Source: Trachythela sp. YZ-2020
Lineage: Eukaryota; Cnidaria; Anthozoa; Malacalcyonacea; Clavulariidae
Direction: 5' to 3'
NCBI GenBank assembly: GCA_016169945.1
Contig: JADLSH010000390.1
Location: 682,001 to 746,000 of the forward strand
Length of the DNA: 64,000 nucleotides
Every line of letters begins with the position of its first letter. The first letter of the stretch is position 1. The notes beneath the pieces are model-generated. The model saw nothing but the letters and a program-made list of their open reading frames with translations. It ran no database searches and was not told the origin of the DNA. The position numbers and the translations under genes were made by a program. Of this stretch, positions 31,901 to 42,716 are shown one piece after another.

Positions 31901-32263
31901 AGCAACTCCATGCAACTTAAACTGCAAATATTCTCAGTATCACCATTTTAGCAGCTTATATGCTTATTACCTGTAGCTTTACTTTCGTTTAAGCAAAGTT
32001 GTATGACATTGCGTAATTGATGCGGTGTCGCGTATCAGCGGATAAATGAAGCCTAAATCGATAGTCCCACGCTAGATTGTTTTGACCGTGATCCCTCATC
32101 ATATTTCCGCTCAAACGCAGGTTAATCAGTTGATGAATGTTCGAACTAGCAAGGTACGCCATGGTACAGGGCACAGTGTGAATATAGATACTGAGCATTT
32201 TCGCACATTAAATCACTCCACAAGGTCAATTAAAAAACATAGCTTGTTACTTCATTAACTGAA
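28901..32263. other. intergenic, repeat-rich
   Basis: No gene is recognised. At 29070-29420 short CTAATAAACGCCC-type units recur in both orientations, suggesting a degenerate element. At 29932-29962 there are three 14-bp units of TGCATACTTGCTTT. A hAT-type MITE lies at 31039-31479. The open frames at 29575, 30021 and 31989 lack family features. Confidence 0.45.
31039..31479. mobile_element. hAT-type MITE (family 2)
   Basis: The ends are CAGTGTGACCAG and the reverse complement of CAGTGTGAGCAG, flanked by a perfect 8-bp duplication CTGTGCTT (31031-31038 and 31480-31487). The 441-bp interior is AT-rich with repeated TTTTAGTAATTT motifs and encodes nothing. The 8-bp duplication with CAG ends assigns it to hAT. 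Confidence 0.9.
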
Positions 32264-32866
32264 ATGGGGTTTTTTGGACGACTTCTCCTAACATTTCTGT
32301 TCTACTGGATTGGTATTCAAGTATATGTCATGTATAATACATTTAACGGCGAAAAAAGAGAGATTTCTATGCAAGCAATAGATGTCAATACACTGAAACG
32401 GTGTGTGCAGGACACGAGAGCCGAAATGATTCAAGATGTAGAAAATATATATAATTTAGAAACACGTTTCAAGCATTTTGATGATCATTACATCAATGAA
32501 GATCCTCTCGCAAAGATTTATGGGAAGGATGCAGTTGATCTGTTTCATAAGTTTTGGACGTCCTATCTTCACACACGTGACACTAGTACAAATATACACT
32601 CTGTAACTCATTACCCCTCCTGGATACGACTCGCAATGAGCGCAACTGCTATGACGAGATTGGGAAAAATTGATGTCAACATGACAGTTTGGTTAGAGCT
32701 TGGTATTGTTGGTGGTTCAGAGAAGATTGTTCACATGACGGAAGAATGGAATGATGTGCCACTGTTAGACAGAGATAATACCTTGTTTCCTATTGGCTGG
32801 ACAGCTGAGATGATGAGAATAGTATTTGGCCAAATTGTCGTATCAATCGCTAGTTGGACCAGCTAA
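32264..32866 (+). CDS. membrane-anchored NTF2/SnoaL-like protein, copy 2
   Basis: This is a 200-residue single-exon paralogue of the gene at 3299-3910. It has an N-terminal hydrophobic anchor (about 5-24), RAEMIQDVENIYNLETRFKH, YINEDPLAKIYG, and the signature HMTEEWNDVPLLDRDN followed by LFPIGWTAEMMRI. Positions Asp-Pro-Leu, Glu-Trp and PLLDRDN are identical in both copies, suggesting they shape the pocket. Family members bind or isomerise small hydrophobic molecules, but no catalytic dyad can be assigned from sequence alone. The DNA of its 3' third (32717-32826) nearly matches that of copy 1 (3761-3870), unlike the first two thirds. The start is the first ATG and fits the anchor position. 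Confidence 0.8.
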   Translation: MGFFGRLLLTFLFYWIGIQVYVMYNTFNGEKREISMQAIDVNTLKRCVQDTRAEMIQDVENIYNLETRFKHFDDHYINEDPLAKIYGKDAVDLFHKFWTSYLHTRDTSTNIHSVTHYPSWIRLAMSATAMTRLGKIDVNMTVWLELGIVGGSEKIVHMTEEWNDVPLLDRDNTLFPIGWTAEMMRIVFGQIVVSIASWTS

Positions 32867-33898
32867 TTATTATTTGACAATTTGTGGATTACATTTAGAA
32901 ATAGTTATTTGTTAATAATATTTACAAATAATTATTACTTATTAATAATATATACAAATAATGATTACTCGTTGATGGTATTTACCAATAATTATTACCG
33001 ACTTTTCAATATTTACAACATGCATGAACTTGATTACTGATAACCCTCTCGTTGATTATTCATTACAGCATAGCCAATAAATATAGATTTAGAATAATTA
33101 CAAATTTGAAAACCAGTTTATATTGAAGTAAATTATTTTATAAATAAAGATGAAGTAAAACGGGCAAAAAATGCTGCAACATACAACATACGCTGATTTC
33201 AACGAATGTTAGGTTGAAATGTTTGCGAATCCTTTTCCGACGTGGTTGCAACTTATGCGTGAACAATTCACTTAACATTCGTTGAAATCAGTGCTTCTGC
33301 AAGTTGCAGCAATCTTGTTGCTCGTATTATACTTTACCTTAATTCCTTTACCCAATTTTCATACAATAACATGGAAAATTTTAAAAACTCTGCCAGTAAG
33401 GATGATGACAATGTCGAACTACTGCATTCTGCCTCAGATGGTAGCGATGTATCCAAAGTACCATCGTCTTTAGTAACTTCTCCTTTGCTCTGGGTTAACA
33501 TTGTTAGAATCCTGAACAAAGATTTCTCGCGTAGTTCTTTATCAGCGGGATGTAGCTTTAAGTATTATGAAAAGTTATCTTTGATTTAATTACAAAACAA
33601 CATTCAATCACAGAGCTTCATACAATATAGAACTTGATATAATTATATAGTTCTAGAGATTCGAAGATTCTGTACTTCACCCAACCTACCTTAAAAATAG
33701 TTACCAATAGACATTCACAAATACCTCTTTGAGACTAAAAAAATAAAACAGCTCTTATTAGACATCGTAACAGGATTAAAGACTGTACTGTACGACCATC
33801 ACAGTTCCACAATACACAAAGACTGATGAAATGTTTTCCAACATACAGATAACAATCGAATATTATTGTTTAGTTATAGTCATAGCAATACAACTTAC
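32867..33898. other. intergenic / unresolved 3' end of PTPDC1-like gene
   Basis: It contains a MITE-like hairpin (33191-33294; arms GCTGATTTCAACGAATGTTA) and AT-rich DNA. The last coding exon of the phosphatase gene should lie here or further left but was not recognised. A plus-strand open frame at 33371-33589 (72 residues, acidic N-terminal half) has no recognised family and is not called. Confidence 0.4.
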
Positions 33899-36800
33899 TT
33901 TACTTAGGCACAGCAATGCTTCTTTTGGATTTTCTGAATTATGTAGCAATGTTTCTACATCATGTGAGCTTAACACAGCCTCCTGAATTGATGAGTAATG
34001 GAAATTAATCTGTACTAATAAATTGTTTCTATTTGGAAAACATTTGTCAAAGCTTTCATTTGGGCTACGAGATTCATTTAGGCTACGTTCACACGAGACC
34101 AGACGAATTCCGGACCGTACTCAAACTCGTCCGGTTCCACTTGTTCACACGGGAATTCGTACGATTAGCTGTGTTTGAATTTGTCCGGTTTCCCGTGTGA
34201 ACAAGTGGAACCGGACGAGTTTGAGTACGGTCCGGAATTCGTCCGGTCTCGTGTGAACGTAGTCTTAAACTACTTCGCCGCCCGCGGTTATCATACTCGA
34301 TAGCGCGTTTTGTTTATTACCATCTAGCGCATTCTTTCATTTATTATCCAATATTAGCGTATCCTTTTATAACTGTTTTTTTTTATTCAAGCCTCTGCGA
34401 AGGAGAGAGTACTTTATACATGTATGTTAGAATGAAGGTATAATTATATCTTACCATTAAGCAATCTATCCAAGAGACCATTAACGTAGTCAATACACAA
34501 GGATTTGTTTCTTCATCGACCATTTTCCACCCCTCGTTAGACTCATTGAGAAGTCTCTTTATAAACAATAAGCAATAAACGATAAACATTGTAGAATAGA
34601 CAATGAACAAAAGACAATAAATAAAACAAATAAACAAGCGGTGAACAATAGACAATAAACAATAGACAAAGGACAATAGATAATAGGAAATAAACAATAG
34701 ACAATAAACAATGAAAAAAATAGACAATAGATAAGAAGAAGTAAATAACAAGCAATAAACAAGTACAAAACAGTACACAATGTCAATGGACAAAGGACAA
34801 CAGGCAATAAGCAATAAACAATGGACAACAAACAATAAACATTGGGCAAAAAAGAATAATTATACAATGGACATTGTTCAAACATCACACAGATTATTGT
34901 ATTAACATACCTGAAGTCTTTCAACTTTATGAATAACATCATCATCTGCTTTAATATTCGCAGAGAACGCTGCAGCTACATCATCTACAGTAGCATGTTC
35001 ATTGACTGATATCGAAGAACCTTCTTGCTTTTCATGTAAAGTATTGCCATTACGTTGTTCAGTTAGTTTAGATATTTCACTGTTCAGTTCTTTTTCGCTT
35101 CGTTTGGCATCCTCCTGAACTAATTCTAGTTTATTTCTTGTAGTTGGTTTATGTTCTATATACAAAGCAGAATCTGATTTCCGCCGCGATGTTTCTGCTA
35201 TACGAGCATCGTTTTGAGACGATATACATCCAGACGGTTGTGAGTTCGATAATTCGTGATTAAAGCCATCACTTTCTTCATTTGAAGATACATTTTCCGT
35301 ATCAAATTCACCTTTAAGATCTTCTAAACTTGCTGAAATATCACATGTACTTTCATTGCTATTATTTACCGAACTTTCTAGTTCATCTTCGCCATCTGTT
35401 GAGTCTATTTCATCATCTGGTTTTCCTATAAGACGATTGTTTGTCAATCTAAGTTTGCCTGCATCCAAACCACATAATTCCAGAAGACGTTTGCAGGGAA
35501 CAAAAATGATCTGAAACAAGATTAGAAAAGAATATATCTATTTGGTAGTGAAATTATATGAAGTATGCATATTCAAAGCAATCTAACAGATGATTGGCAG
35601 CACTGTGCCATAAACATTTCATTTTCATACCTTCGGAATGAACTTTAACTCCCTGGCTTCATATCCATGTAACACATGTTTTTGACGAACAAGATATTTT
35701 TGTAATGTAAAGGGTTTTACTCCAAAGCTGTAGCTATATATAAGAAAAAAATGGTAGTCAATTAAGATAATTAATATATATAGTATTACATAGATATTAA
35801 TCAGCTTTAAATTTTTGAAAAAGTCTATTTTGCTGAAAAATATCCTATTCTAGGATATACTGTAGTATAGAGTATCTATATGTAAACATGATTTGAAATA
35901 ATATTTTTGAAGTGAAATACGAGCAAAGGTTAAAACAAATCTTAAAGTTACTTTAAAAACAGAGTAAGCTGAATCATATCACTTCTCTTACCACGAAGGG
36001 AAAATAACCCACAACGGTTTCAAAAATTTGGCGAAATCTTGAACACAAGAAATCTGACCTCTTGTCTGCACAGATCTTGGCCTGCAAAATGTTTGAAAAT
36101 CGTGTCATGGAGAAGCCAATAATTACAAAGCAAGGACTAAATTAACCTCAAACTGCAATACTAGAAAAAGAAGCGTGGTATGCCTGTTATACCGTGCATA
36201 ACATTTTGATCTTGAAAATTCACACAACGCAATGGCAATGTTAAATATGCTATTAACTGGACAGAAATTTCCAGACATTATACACAACTGAATGTTCAAA
36301 ACTGAAAGTCTTTAGAAGTACAGTGTTTAGAAGTTAGAGGAAAATTGTGCGATGGATGTAACAGATGGTGACTATGAGACAGTATAATACTTAACGTAAT
36401 ATTACTACCGGTATATAGTAATTAATATTAAGTAGTTGTTATGGTCAATATTATAATCATACACTTACTAACCTCTTAATTCGAACAGTGTGAATAGCCT
36501 ATAAAAATTTAATTGTTACTTTTTATTTGTAACAAAACGTATAAAGTACATAGTTGTTGCAATCTTTACGACATGTTGTCCAAATTAATATGTTCGTCAA
36601 GGACTATCACAAAGTTTATCCTGCAGTCTTAGCTAGGACCTCGTTAAACTTTATCTATAATCCTAGGACTGGGTTAAAGTATACTTAATTGGGTTTCAGT
36701 TATAATCATGTGACCGTATGAAAGAAGTCTGATTGGCCAATATCCTCATTAAATATATTCAAATTTAATTAATAATGTATTACTGCAAAAGGGCGGGGGC

Positions 36801-39800
36801 ATCCATTTTAAGATAAATGAAAATGAGATAATTATCTGTACCTGTTCAGGAGTTATTCTTAAAGAATAGATGAGATAACAAGCGATAAGAACACCTGTCC
36901 GACCTTCAGGAATAAACATTTGTATGTATGAAAATAAGGTAGAAATGTTACTGAATCATGAAACTAAATATTAAAGGTCAGAATATTTACCTAATCCTGC
37001 ATGACAATGAACAGCAACCTAAAATTATAAGTTTCGAATATTATAATCAATTAGTATGTCCTCGGATGGGGCAAAACCCTCATGTTTCTACATAGCTTTT
37101 CCTTTGAATAGTAAAATCGTCTGGCGTTGGTTATTGCCAGACCTGGAACCGTAACAGAGCATAAAATATTAACGAATAATGGCAGCTATTTCCCGTAAGA
37201 GTATATTCCGGTTGTTGGCATATACACTGTAGCCTTACCCTGACTTATAGTATATAAGGAGTCATATTGCAACTTGCAGATGAAGACAGAAGACTGGCAT
37301 TAACCTGTAAATTCTAACTTTGTTCAAAATTACATTCATATACTCATTGTATTCATGTTGCTAATTAATTCTTACATTAAAAATGTGACCCGACATGGGT
37401 AACATTCAGCCTAGACACAGGCGTTTACTCGGCAGGAATCTAAATGTAGGCTCGCGCATTACTTCATGAAATATAAATGGAAGGCCTATGTCTGGGCTGG
37501 GTAACATTATTTTTTACTAACTACACAAAAAGAGTGACACAACGTTCTGCACGGGTGTCATGTGGAAATGCCAGTTTGTGACACCGACGATGATGACGAC
37601 GACCAATTATCGCGATAAGAAATGAACAGGAAGCCAGACACAGACAACAAGTTTGATAATTATCTACCTTTCCATCTTGCAAAGCAAAATCCATCACTTT
37701 GACAATATCCAGAACTGATTCCAGAGAACGAACGCCATAATCTTGCCTAAATTTTAAACTTTCGTTTTAATATATATTGCTCATAGGCGGATTTTCTGAA
37801 GTGGGGTAAAGACTTCAAAAATATTTTGCACTTACCACCCCCAAAACTTCTCCACCCCTAGAGAAATTTGCACCCCCCCAAAAAAATTTAAATGCTCATT
37901 GGGATAAATGACAGTAGTGTGATTGAAACAAAGATTTTGAACTAAGTAAGAATAAAAACAAGGATTTTGAACTAAATAAGGATTTTGACCAAAAAATTTC
38001 TGGGGGCTTTGCCCCCTTACCCCCATTGCCAACTGTGCCCCCAGACCCCTGCTGCAGCTTGCTCGGGCGCGCTACGCACCCTGTTGCTCACCTCCCTAAA
38101 TTTTTGGCACCCCCCCTAAATTTTCGGCACCCCCCCAGAGCAAAATCTGAAAATCCGCCTATGATATTGCTTGAAGTCAATTTCGTTATTATGATTGAGT
38201 GTAATAATTTTCAACTGGAGAAAGTTTGTAATTTCTACAACTACAGCTTGAAAAGCACATATTTTACAAAATTAGTACTGAGGATTATTAAGATGGGAAG
38301 TTGTTCATATTTATGCAATGTAGTACAGTTTGTCTTCGCAAAGTACAGTACAGTACAGTACAGTACAAAAAACAACATTCACAAGGATAAATATTATGTA
38401 CTTACCAAATAAAGTTAAAGAAAAATACTAAACAACAAAGAAAGAAAAATAATTTACTCTTTATTTGACAATATTCGTAGTGTTAAATCAAGAACAATGT
38501 TTCTTAGACTAATGTCTGAGATGAAAGATAATGGTTGTGAGCTGAGGATTTTCAAGCACTGACCTCGATTGGAGGGGATGCTTTCTGAGGGTAAGGCTCA
38601 TTGCAGTTATTTTACAGACAATGATAAACGTTTTAAGCCAAATACATACTCCCCCTTTATCTGAGTTATAGAGAGAAAGAAAAAATTATATTGCACATAT
38701 ATGGTGATTATGTACTGTAGTAAACATGGCTGCATACAGTACTTCTATTATCCATAAAATCTTCAGGGTTGTAGGTAAACCCACTTTTCTAAGCCAAAAC
38801 CACAGTTTGCATGTTCACCTGGATGCTGTAAATTGATGACTGCAGTAATGCCCCATCTAGAATTGAAATATAATTCGGTATGGAAAAGAAATGGAAAACA
38901 TATTTCAGTCAGATAAACTTAGGTCAATATCCCTCGCGTTTTACTGCCTGCATTTAAATAAGTAAAAGAACTAGTACCAAACCTTCCTACCTTTGAAACT
39001 GTTGTATAACATTGAATTTCTTTATGATTCTTGTTGATGGCCTGGCCATTGCTAGGATGCTATCTGTAGCCCTAAAACAATTATTAAGAACTTTAAACAC
39101 AACTTAATTATCATGAATTGTAAGTTTGTCCCATTTGCAATTAGAGATATTGAAGTATATTGCAAAACTAAATATATTAAAAGTTTGAAATATATTGAAA
39201 TTTTGAAATGGTCAGATAGATATAACAGTATCATTGTTGGCATTGTTTTGCAATAATTGCTCCATGTTAGATAATATGCAAATGCAACAGTGAGGGTAAA
39301 GTATAGTTGTTTTAGCTGACAAACAAACCACATTTAATAATTTGGCTAGCAAGCAGTGGTGCCGGCAAGGGGGGCGGCCGCCCCCCCAATATTTTACAGA
39401 ATGGGTTTCTAGATTCGTCCAAATCTGGTGACAAAGGGGGAGGGGGTGACGGGTGTATAGAGAATGAACTGTGCTGCATAAGTTGCGCGTATCTACTGAA
39501 CTTTAACTAAAAGCTCTACAATTGGAAAAAAACGAACTCGTATTCATAGATTGTTTGGAGATCATTTATGTTCCGGATGCTCCTAAAAAGTGATTTATTA
39601 AAACCTTATATTTCTCTCCAAGTGCCTCCAAAACGCAGGAAATGGCATTTTAGACACCCAAAATTCAAAATTTTCCTGGGGGAGCATGCCCCCGGACCTC
39701 CCTAGAATTTGTTTGCCCGCCCAAAAATAAATCCTGGCGGCGCCACTGCTAGCAAGGTTGACGAGGTTACATGTTTACATGTCTGAAAACTTTTACACAA

Positions 39801-40954
39801 TGGCTTTGCTAATAGGCCAATTAATACAGTCTCAACTGTGCATTAAAATGATGTGATCTGAGTCATGATAAAATTTGAGTTTGTGAGTAGATTAACTGAA
39901 GGTAAACATTTATATAGTCCAGTCATGAGCTCAAAGTCTAATTATAAAGCTCTACAAGGAAAGCACAATTCATTGTCATGATCTATAAGAAGAGCCAGAG
40001 ATTTATACAAGCACTTTTCTACTACTGGTAAACGGTAGTAAATACTCAATCTTCAATTGAGTTTTGAAACTCAATCTTTGTCCATACACAATTATTTTTT
40101 CACAATTTATCCAAAACATTGTGGCAAATGTGAATACGTATTTTGTGGGAGGAAGAAAATATTCGATTATTAGTAGGTTCAGACACTTATATATGCATAC
40201 TCTTGCCTTTACCCGTGCAAATGCACTGTCTTCAAGAATCTGGGGCTTGTGAAAGTCAATTTTTTTCTGGAGAACACCCCCTGTTTGTTATGTTAGCCAT
40301 ATTAAGATATCTCTTTCTTTTCCCTAAAGTATTACAAATTTGCATATGAGCATTAACTCTAAGATAGCTGTTTACATAATTTTAATATTACATTTCATCT
40401 TATTAAAATTCCTTTGATAGAAAAACTTACAATACTACAGAATTTTTACAGAATATGTTTAATATTTTTAATACAATCAGTTACACTTCTTAAAGTACTA
40501 AAATCCCTTGATACCCAATAGGAATTCAGACATTTAAAGAAAGCTGAAGTTCAAACATAAATGAATGTACAGTATGTATATTAAATATTTGACAAGTTTA
40601 AATAAATAATACAATCGCTTATGAATGTCTAAAAATATTGAATAGGCTTTCAAGAATCCTAATCTCAACGACACATATATTCATTATCCAGATTTAAAAC
40701 TAAAAATAATTAAAGCAAGAGACATACCAGGAAGAATATAAACCTTTGATAACCATTTCACTCTCACTCCACTTTGCCTGTCCTTCATATTTACACTGTC
40801 TGCCGCCACAAAACATTGAACATTGAACTGAACCTGACGTTACATAACGTAGAGATTCCGAAACTTTCGAATATTTAGGTCCACAGTCCATTTTATTGGT
40901 ACATTTACTTGATCTACGTTGTTTTCTTTCTGAGTTTCTACCAGTGAACTCCAT
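33899..40954 (-). CDS. PTPDC1: PTPDC1-like protein tyrosine phosphatase, multi-exon (3' end unresolved)
   Basis: Coding exons in transcription order: 40728-40954, 38991-39071, 38743-38856, 38406-38427, 37668-37746, 36991-37018, 36842-36903, 36473-36498, 35992-36081, 35631-35733, 34911-35510, 34455-34556, 33899-33982. All have GT/AG borders and, except in exon 3, matching phases. The N-terminus has CSMFCGGRQCKYE and IKGLYSSW as in vertebrate PTPDC1. The active-site loop HCHAGLGRTG is split between exons 6 and 7, with the catalytic Cys in exon 6, followed by VLIACYLIYSL. The C-terminal conserved block LLNESNEGWKMVDEETNP is present. Vertebrate PTPDC1 is a cytosolic phosphatase linked to centrosomes and cilia. 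Exon 3 carries one extra A in a four-A run (38785-38788), so either this copy is frameshifted or the base is a sequencing error. The exon after 33899 was not found. Confidence 0.88.
34081..34264. mobile_element. foldback MITE in PTPDC1-like intron
   Basis: The element is a nearly perfect inverted repeat. The arms, about 70 bp each, begin GGCTACGTTCACACGAGACC and end around GTTCACACGGGAATTCG. TTA flanks both ends (34078-34080 and 34265-34267), consistent with PIF/Harbinger-type TWA duplication. It lies in the intron between exons 12 and 13. Confidence 0.85.
34560..34865. repeat. ACAATAAAC-type low-complexity tract in intron
   Basis: Degenerate units such as ACAATAAACAATAGACAA fill the intron between exons 11 and 12 of the PTPDC1-like gene. 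On the other strand it reads as hydrophobic LLFIVYCLLF-like open frames in three frames, which are artefacts. Confidence 0.9.
37782..38163. mobile_element. hAT-type MITE (family 3) in PTPDC1-like intron
   Basis: The ends are CATAGGCGGATTTTC and its exact reverse complement, flanked by the 8-bp duplication ATATTGCT (37774-37781 and 38164-38171). The interior is C-rich on the plus strand. It lies between exons 4 and 5, 36 bp from the exon-5 acceptor, so it nearly touches the splice signal. Confidence 0.9.
39354..39748. mobile_element. hAT-type MITE (family 4) in PTPDC1-like intron
   Basis: The ends are CAGTGGTGCCGGCA and the reverse complement of CAGTGGCGCCGCCA, flanked by the perfect 8-bp duplication CTAGCAAG (39346-39353 and 39749-39756). 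The interior has G-rich and C-rich tips. It is 395 bp with no coding capacity, inside the first coding intron. Confidence 0.92.
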
Positions 40955-41950
40955 AAATTTTTAATATCTGGAACGATAACATTCAATCATTCAGGCGGAA
41001 AAAAGTGAAGCCTAAATCCCAGTCCTTCACGCGGTCCGTACGTCAGTTTCAGTCCCCTTTCACGTATCACTACGCGGTTCGTACGTCAGTTTCAGTCCCC
41101 CACAACTTATTTACTGCGCGGTCCGTACGTAAACTCTATTTTTGTATTATTTTTTTGAAAAAAACAACAGTTTTTTTGCAAATCGAAGTAGTTTCTCCTT
41201 TGTAACTGGCTAAAAAAGATCACAGAAGAAAAACTAGGAGGAAAACATATCTTTGTCACTGAAGTAAGTTAATTAAAGCAAGTTTTCTCATTGTTTTTGT
41301 TCAAACAGCGAAAATATTGTTTTTTTGTCAGTCGTATAAGGCGTATAAGCTAGTTTGTGCAAAAAGTTTATGAAAGCCATAAAAATATGGGATAAGATAA
41401 GCTATCGTGCAGGTTTTAACAGATATTCAAGTTTTTTTTCTATTTTCGTGAACTTATTTTGAACTTTGGCCGTTGTGAAATCAATCACGTTTGATGGCGT
41501 AGGCACTGTTATTTTGGCTTCACTTTTCACCGCCAGTTATCGTTCCAGGCACAGATTAAGTATGAACAGATGTCTATCTTCTGTAAAAAACTCGTTCCGC
41601 GGTCGCCATCTTACTAGCAAGTTGTGATGGCGTGTGCATGACGTGATATTCGTCATTTGTTACTACGTCATTGCTTTCATGCCCTTTGACCTAATGCCTT
41701 GACATTTGCGGAAATGAAAAAAACCATTGGCCTTGCAATGTATGTCAATTAGTTAAACAAATTACTACTAAAATGGCAGAAAAGGCCGCGAGAAAATGCA
41801 AAACACTGATAGAAAAGTTGTTCGTGCTGACGCTATCAAACGTCGCCATCTTACAAGCAAGCACGATGGCGTGTGCATGACGTGTACATTTTGGGAAATT
41901 TGAGGACACGAAAGCCCTATGAAGTTACACTTCTGGTATATACTTATTCT
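40955..41950. other. 5' region of PTPDC1-like gene with direct repeats
   Basis: Three copies of a CGCGGTCCGTACGTCAGTTT-type unit at about 41030-41130 lie just upstream of the phosphatase start codon and could be promoter elements. Further on, a roughly 45-bp unit (CGCCATCTTAC...GATGGCGTGTGCATGACGTG) occurs at about 41603 and again at about 41842; CGCCATCTT resembles a YY1-type core. No gene is seen. Confidence 0.5.
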
Positions 41951-41954
41951 GTGT

Positions 41955-42716
41955 TCCAGGTAACCAAATTGAGTTCACTGGCCAGTACCAGTTGCTAAAG
42001 ATCTGGGTATGCATCTAGACTTACATCTTTCTTATGATGAACATATCTCTAAACTATCATCTACGTGCATTAATAGATTATGCCAAATCAACAGAGTAAA
42101 GGAGAGCTTTGATAAAGAAACGTTATCATTACTTATTGAAGCACTGGTAATAAACAAGCTGTTATATTGTTCTAATGTATGGGCCAATACTTCATCCAGA
42201 AATTTGAAGAAATTGCAAACAGTCCAAAACTTTGCATGCCGAATTATTACGAATATTAAAAAATTTGATCATGTGACACCAGGTTTTCAACAACTCAAAT
42301 GGTTAACTATCGATAATTTACTCATTTATAAAGACGCGGTGATGGCTTACAAATGCCTTAACAACCTTGCGCCAAGCTATCTCACAAAGAAATTCATAAA
42401 GCGATCTGACATCCATAACTGTCAAACTAGAAATAATCACAATTTAGACATTCCAAGTTATAAAACAGCTACTGGACAGAGAACTTTTTATTACCGTGCA
42501 GTTAAAATATGGAACGAAATAGACGATGATCTAAAAAACATTTCAGAACTTAAAGGTTTTAAGAAAAAACTAAAAGAACATCTTTTAAATTTTAAATCAT
42601 CAGATTTATAATAGTTTTATATAGATTTTGATAGTATAGTTTAATTAATTTATTTGTAAGTGTATGTTGAAAAGCCCTTTGGGGAACATACAGTGTTTAA
42701 TAATAATAATAATAAA
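41955..42716 (+). mobile_element. 5'-truncated LINE, C-terminal fragment
   Basis: An open frame (42009-42611, 200 residues) matches the region after the RT palm of CR1/L2-type ORF2: DLGMHLDLHLSYDEHISKL, LLYCSNVWANTSSRNLKKLQ, LTIDNLLIYKD, and WNEIDDDLKNISELKGFKKK. The coding end is followed by a 3'UTR with CCCTTTGGGGAACATA and a (TAA)n tail at about 42700-42716. It belongs to a different family from the LINE at 24-29 kb (tail TAA rather than GTTCA). The 5' truncation is typical of LINE insertion. Confidence 0.85.

Noticed and set aside
31989..32198. Minus-strand 69-residue frame upstream of NTF2-like copy 2
   Set aside because: No match to the expected PTPDC1 C-terminus and no other support; it is probably chance in promoter DNA.
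33371..33589. 72-residue open frame possibly forming a small gene or the last PTPDC1 exon
   Set aside because: It is on the plus strand, opposite to the PTPDC1-like gene, and has no recognised family; left uncalled.
34383..34945. Hydrophobic frames (LLFIVYCLLF-type)
   Set aside because: They derive from an ACAATAAAC-type low-complexity intron tract; only the short conserved exon 34455-34556 is real.
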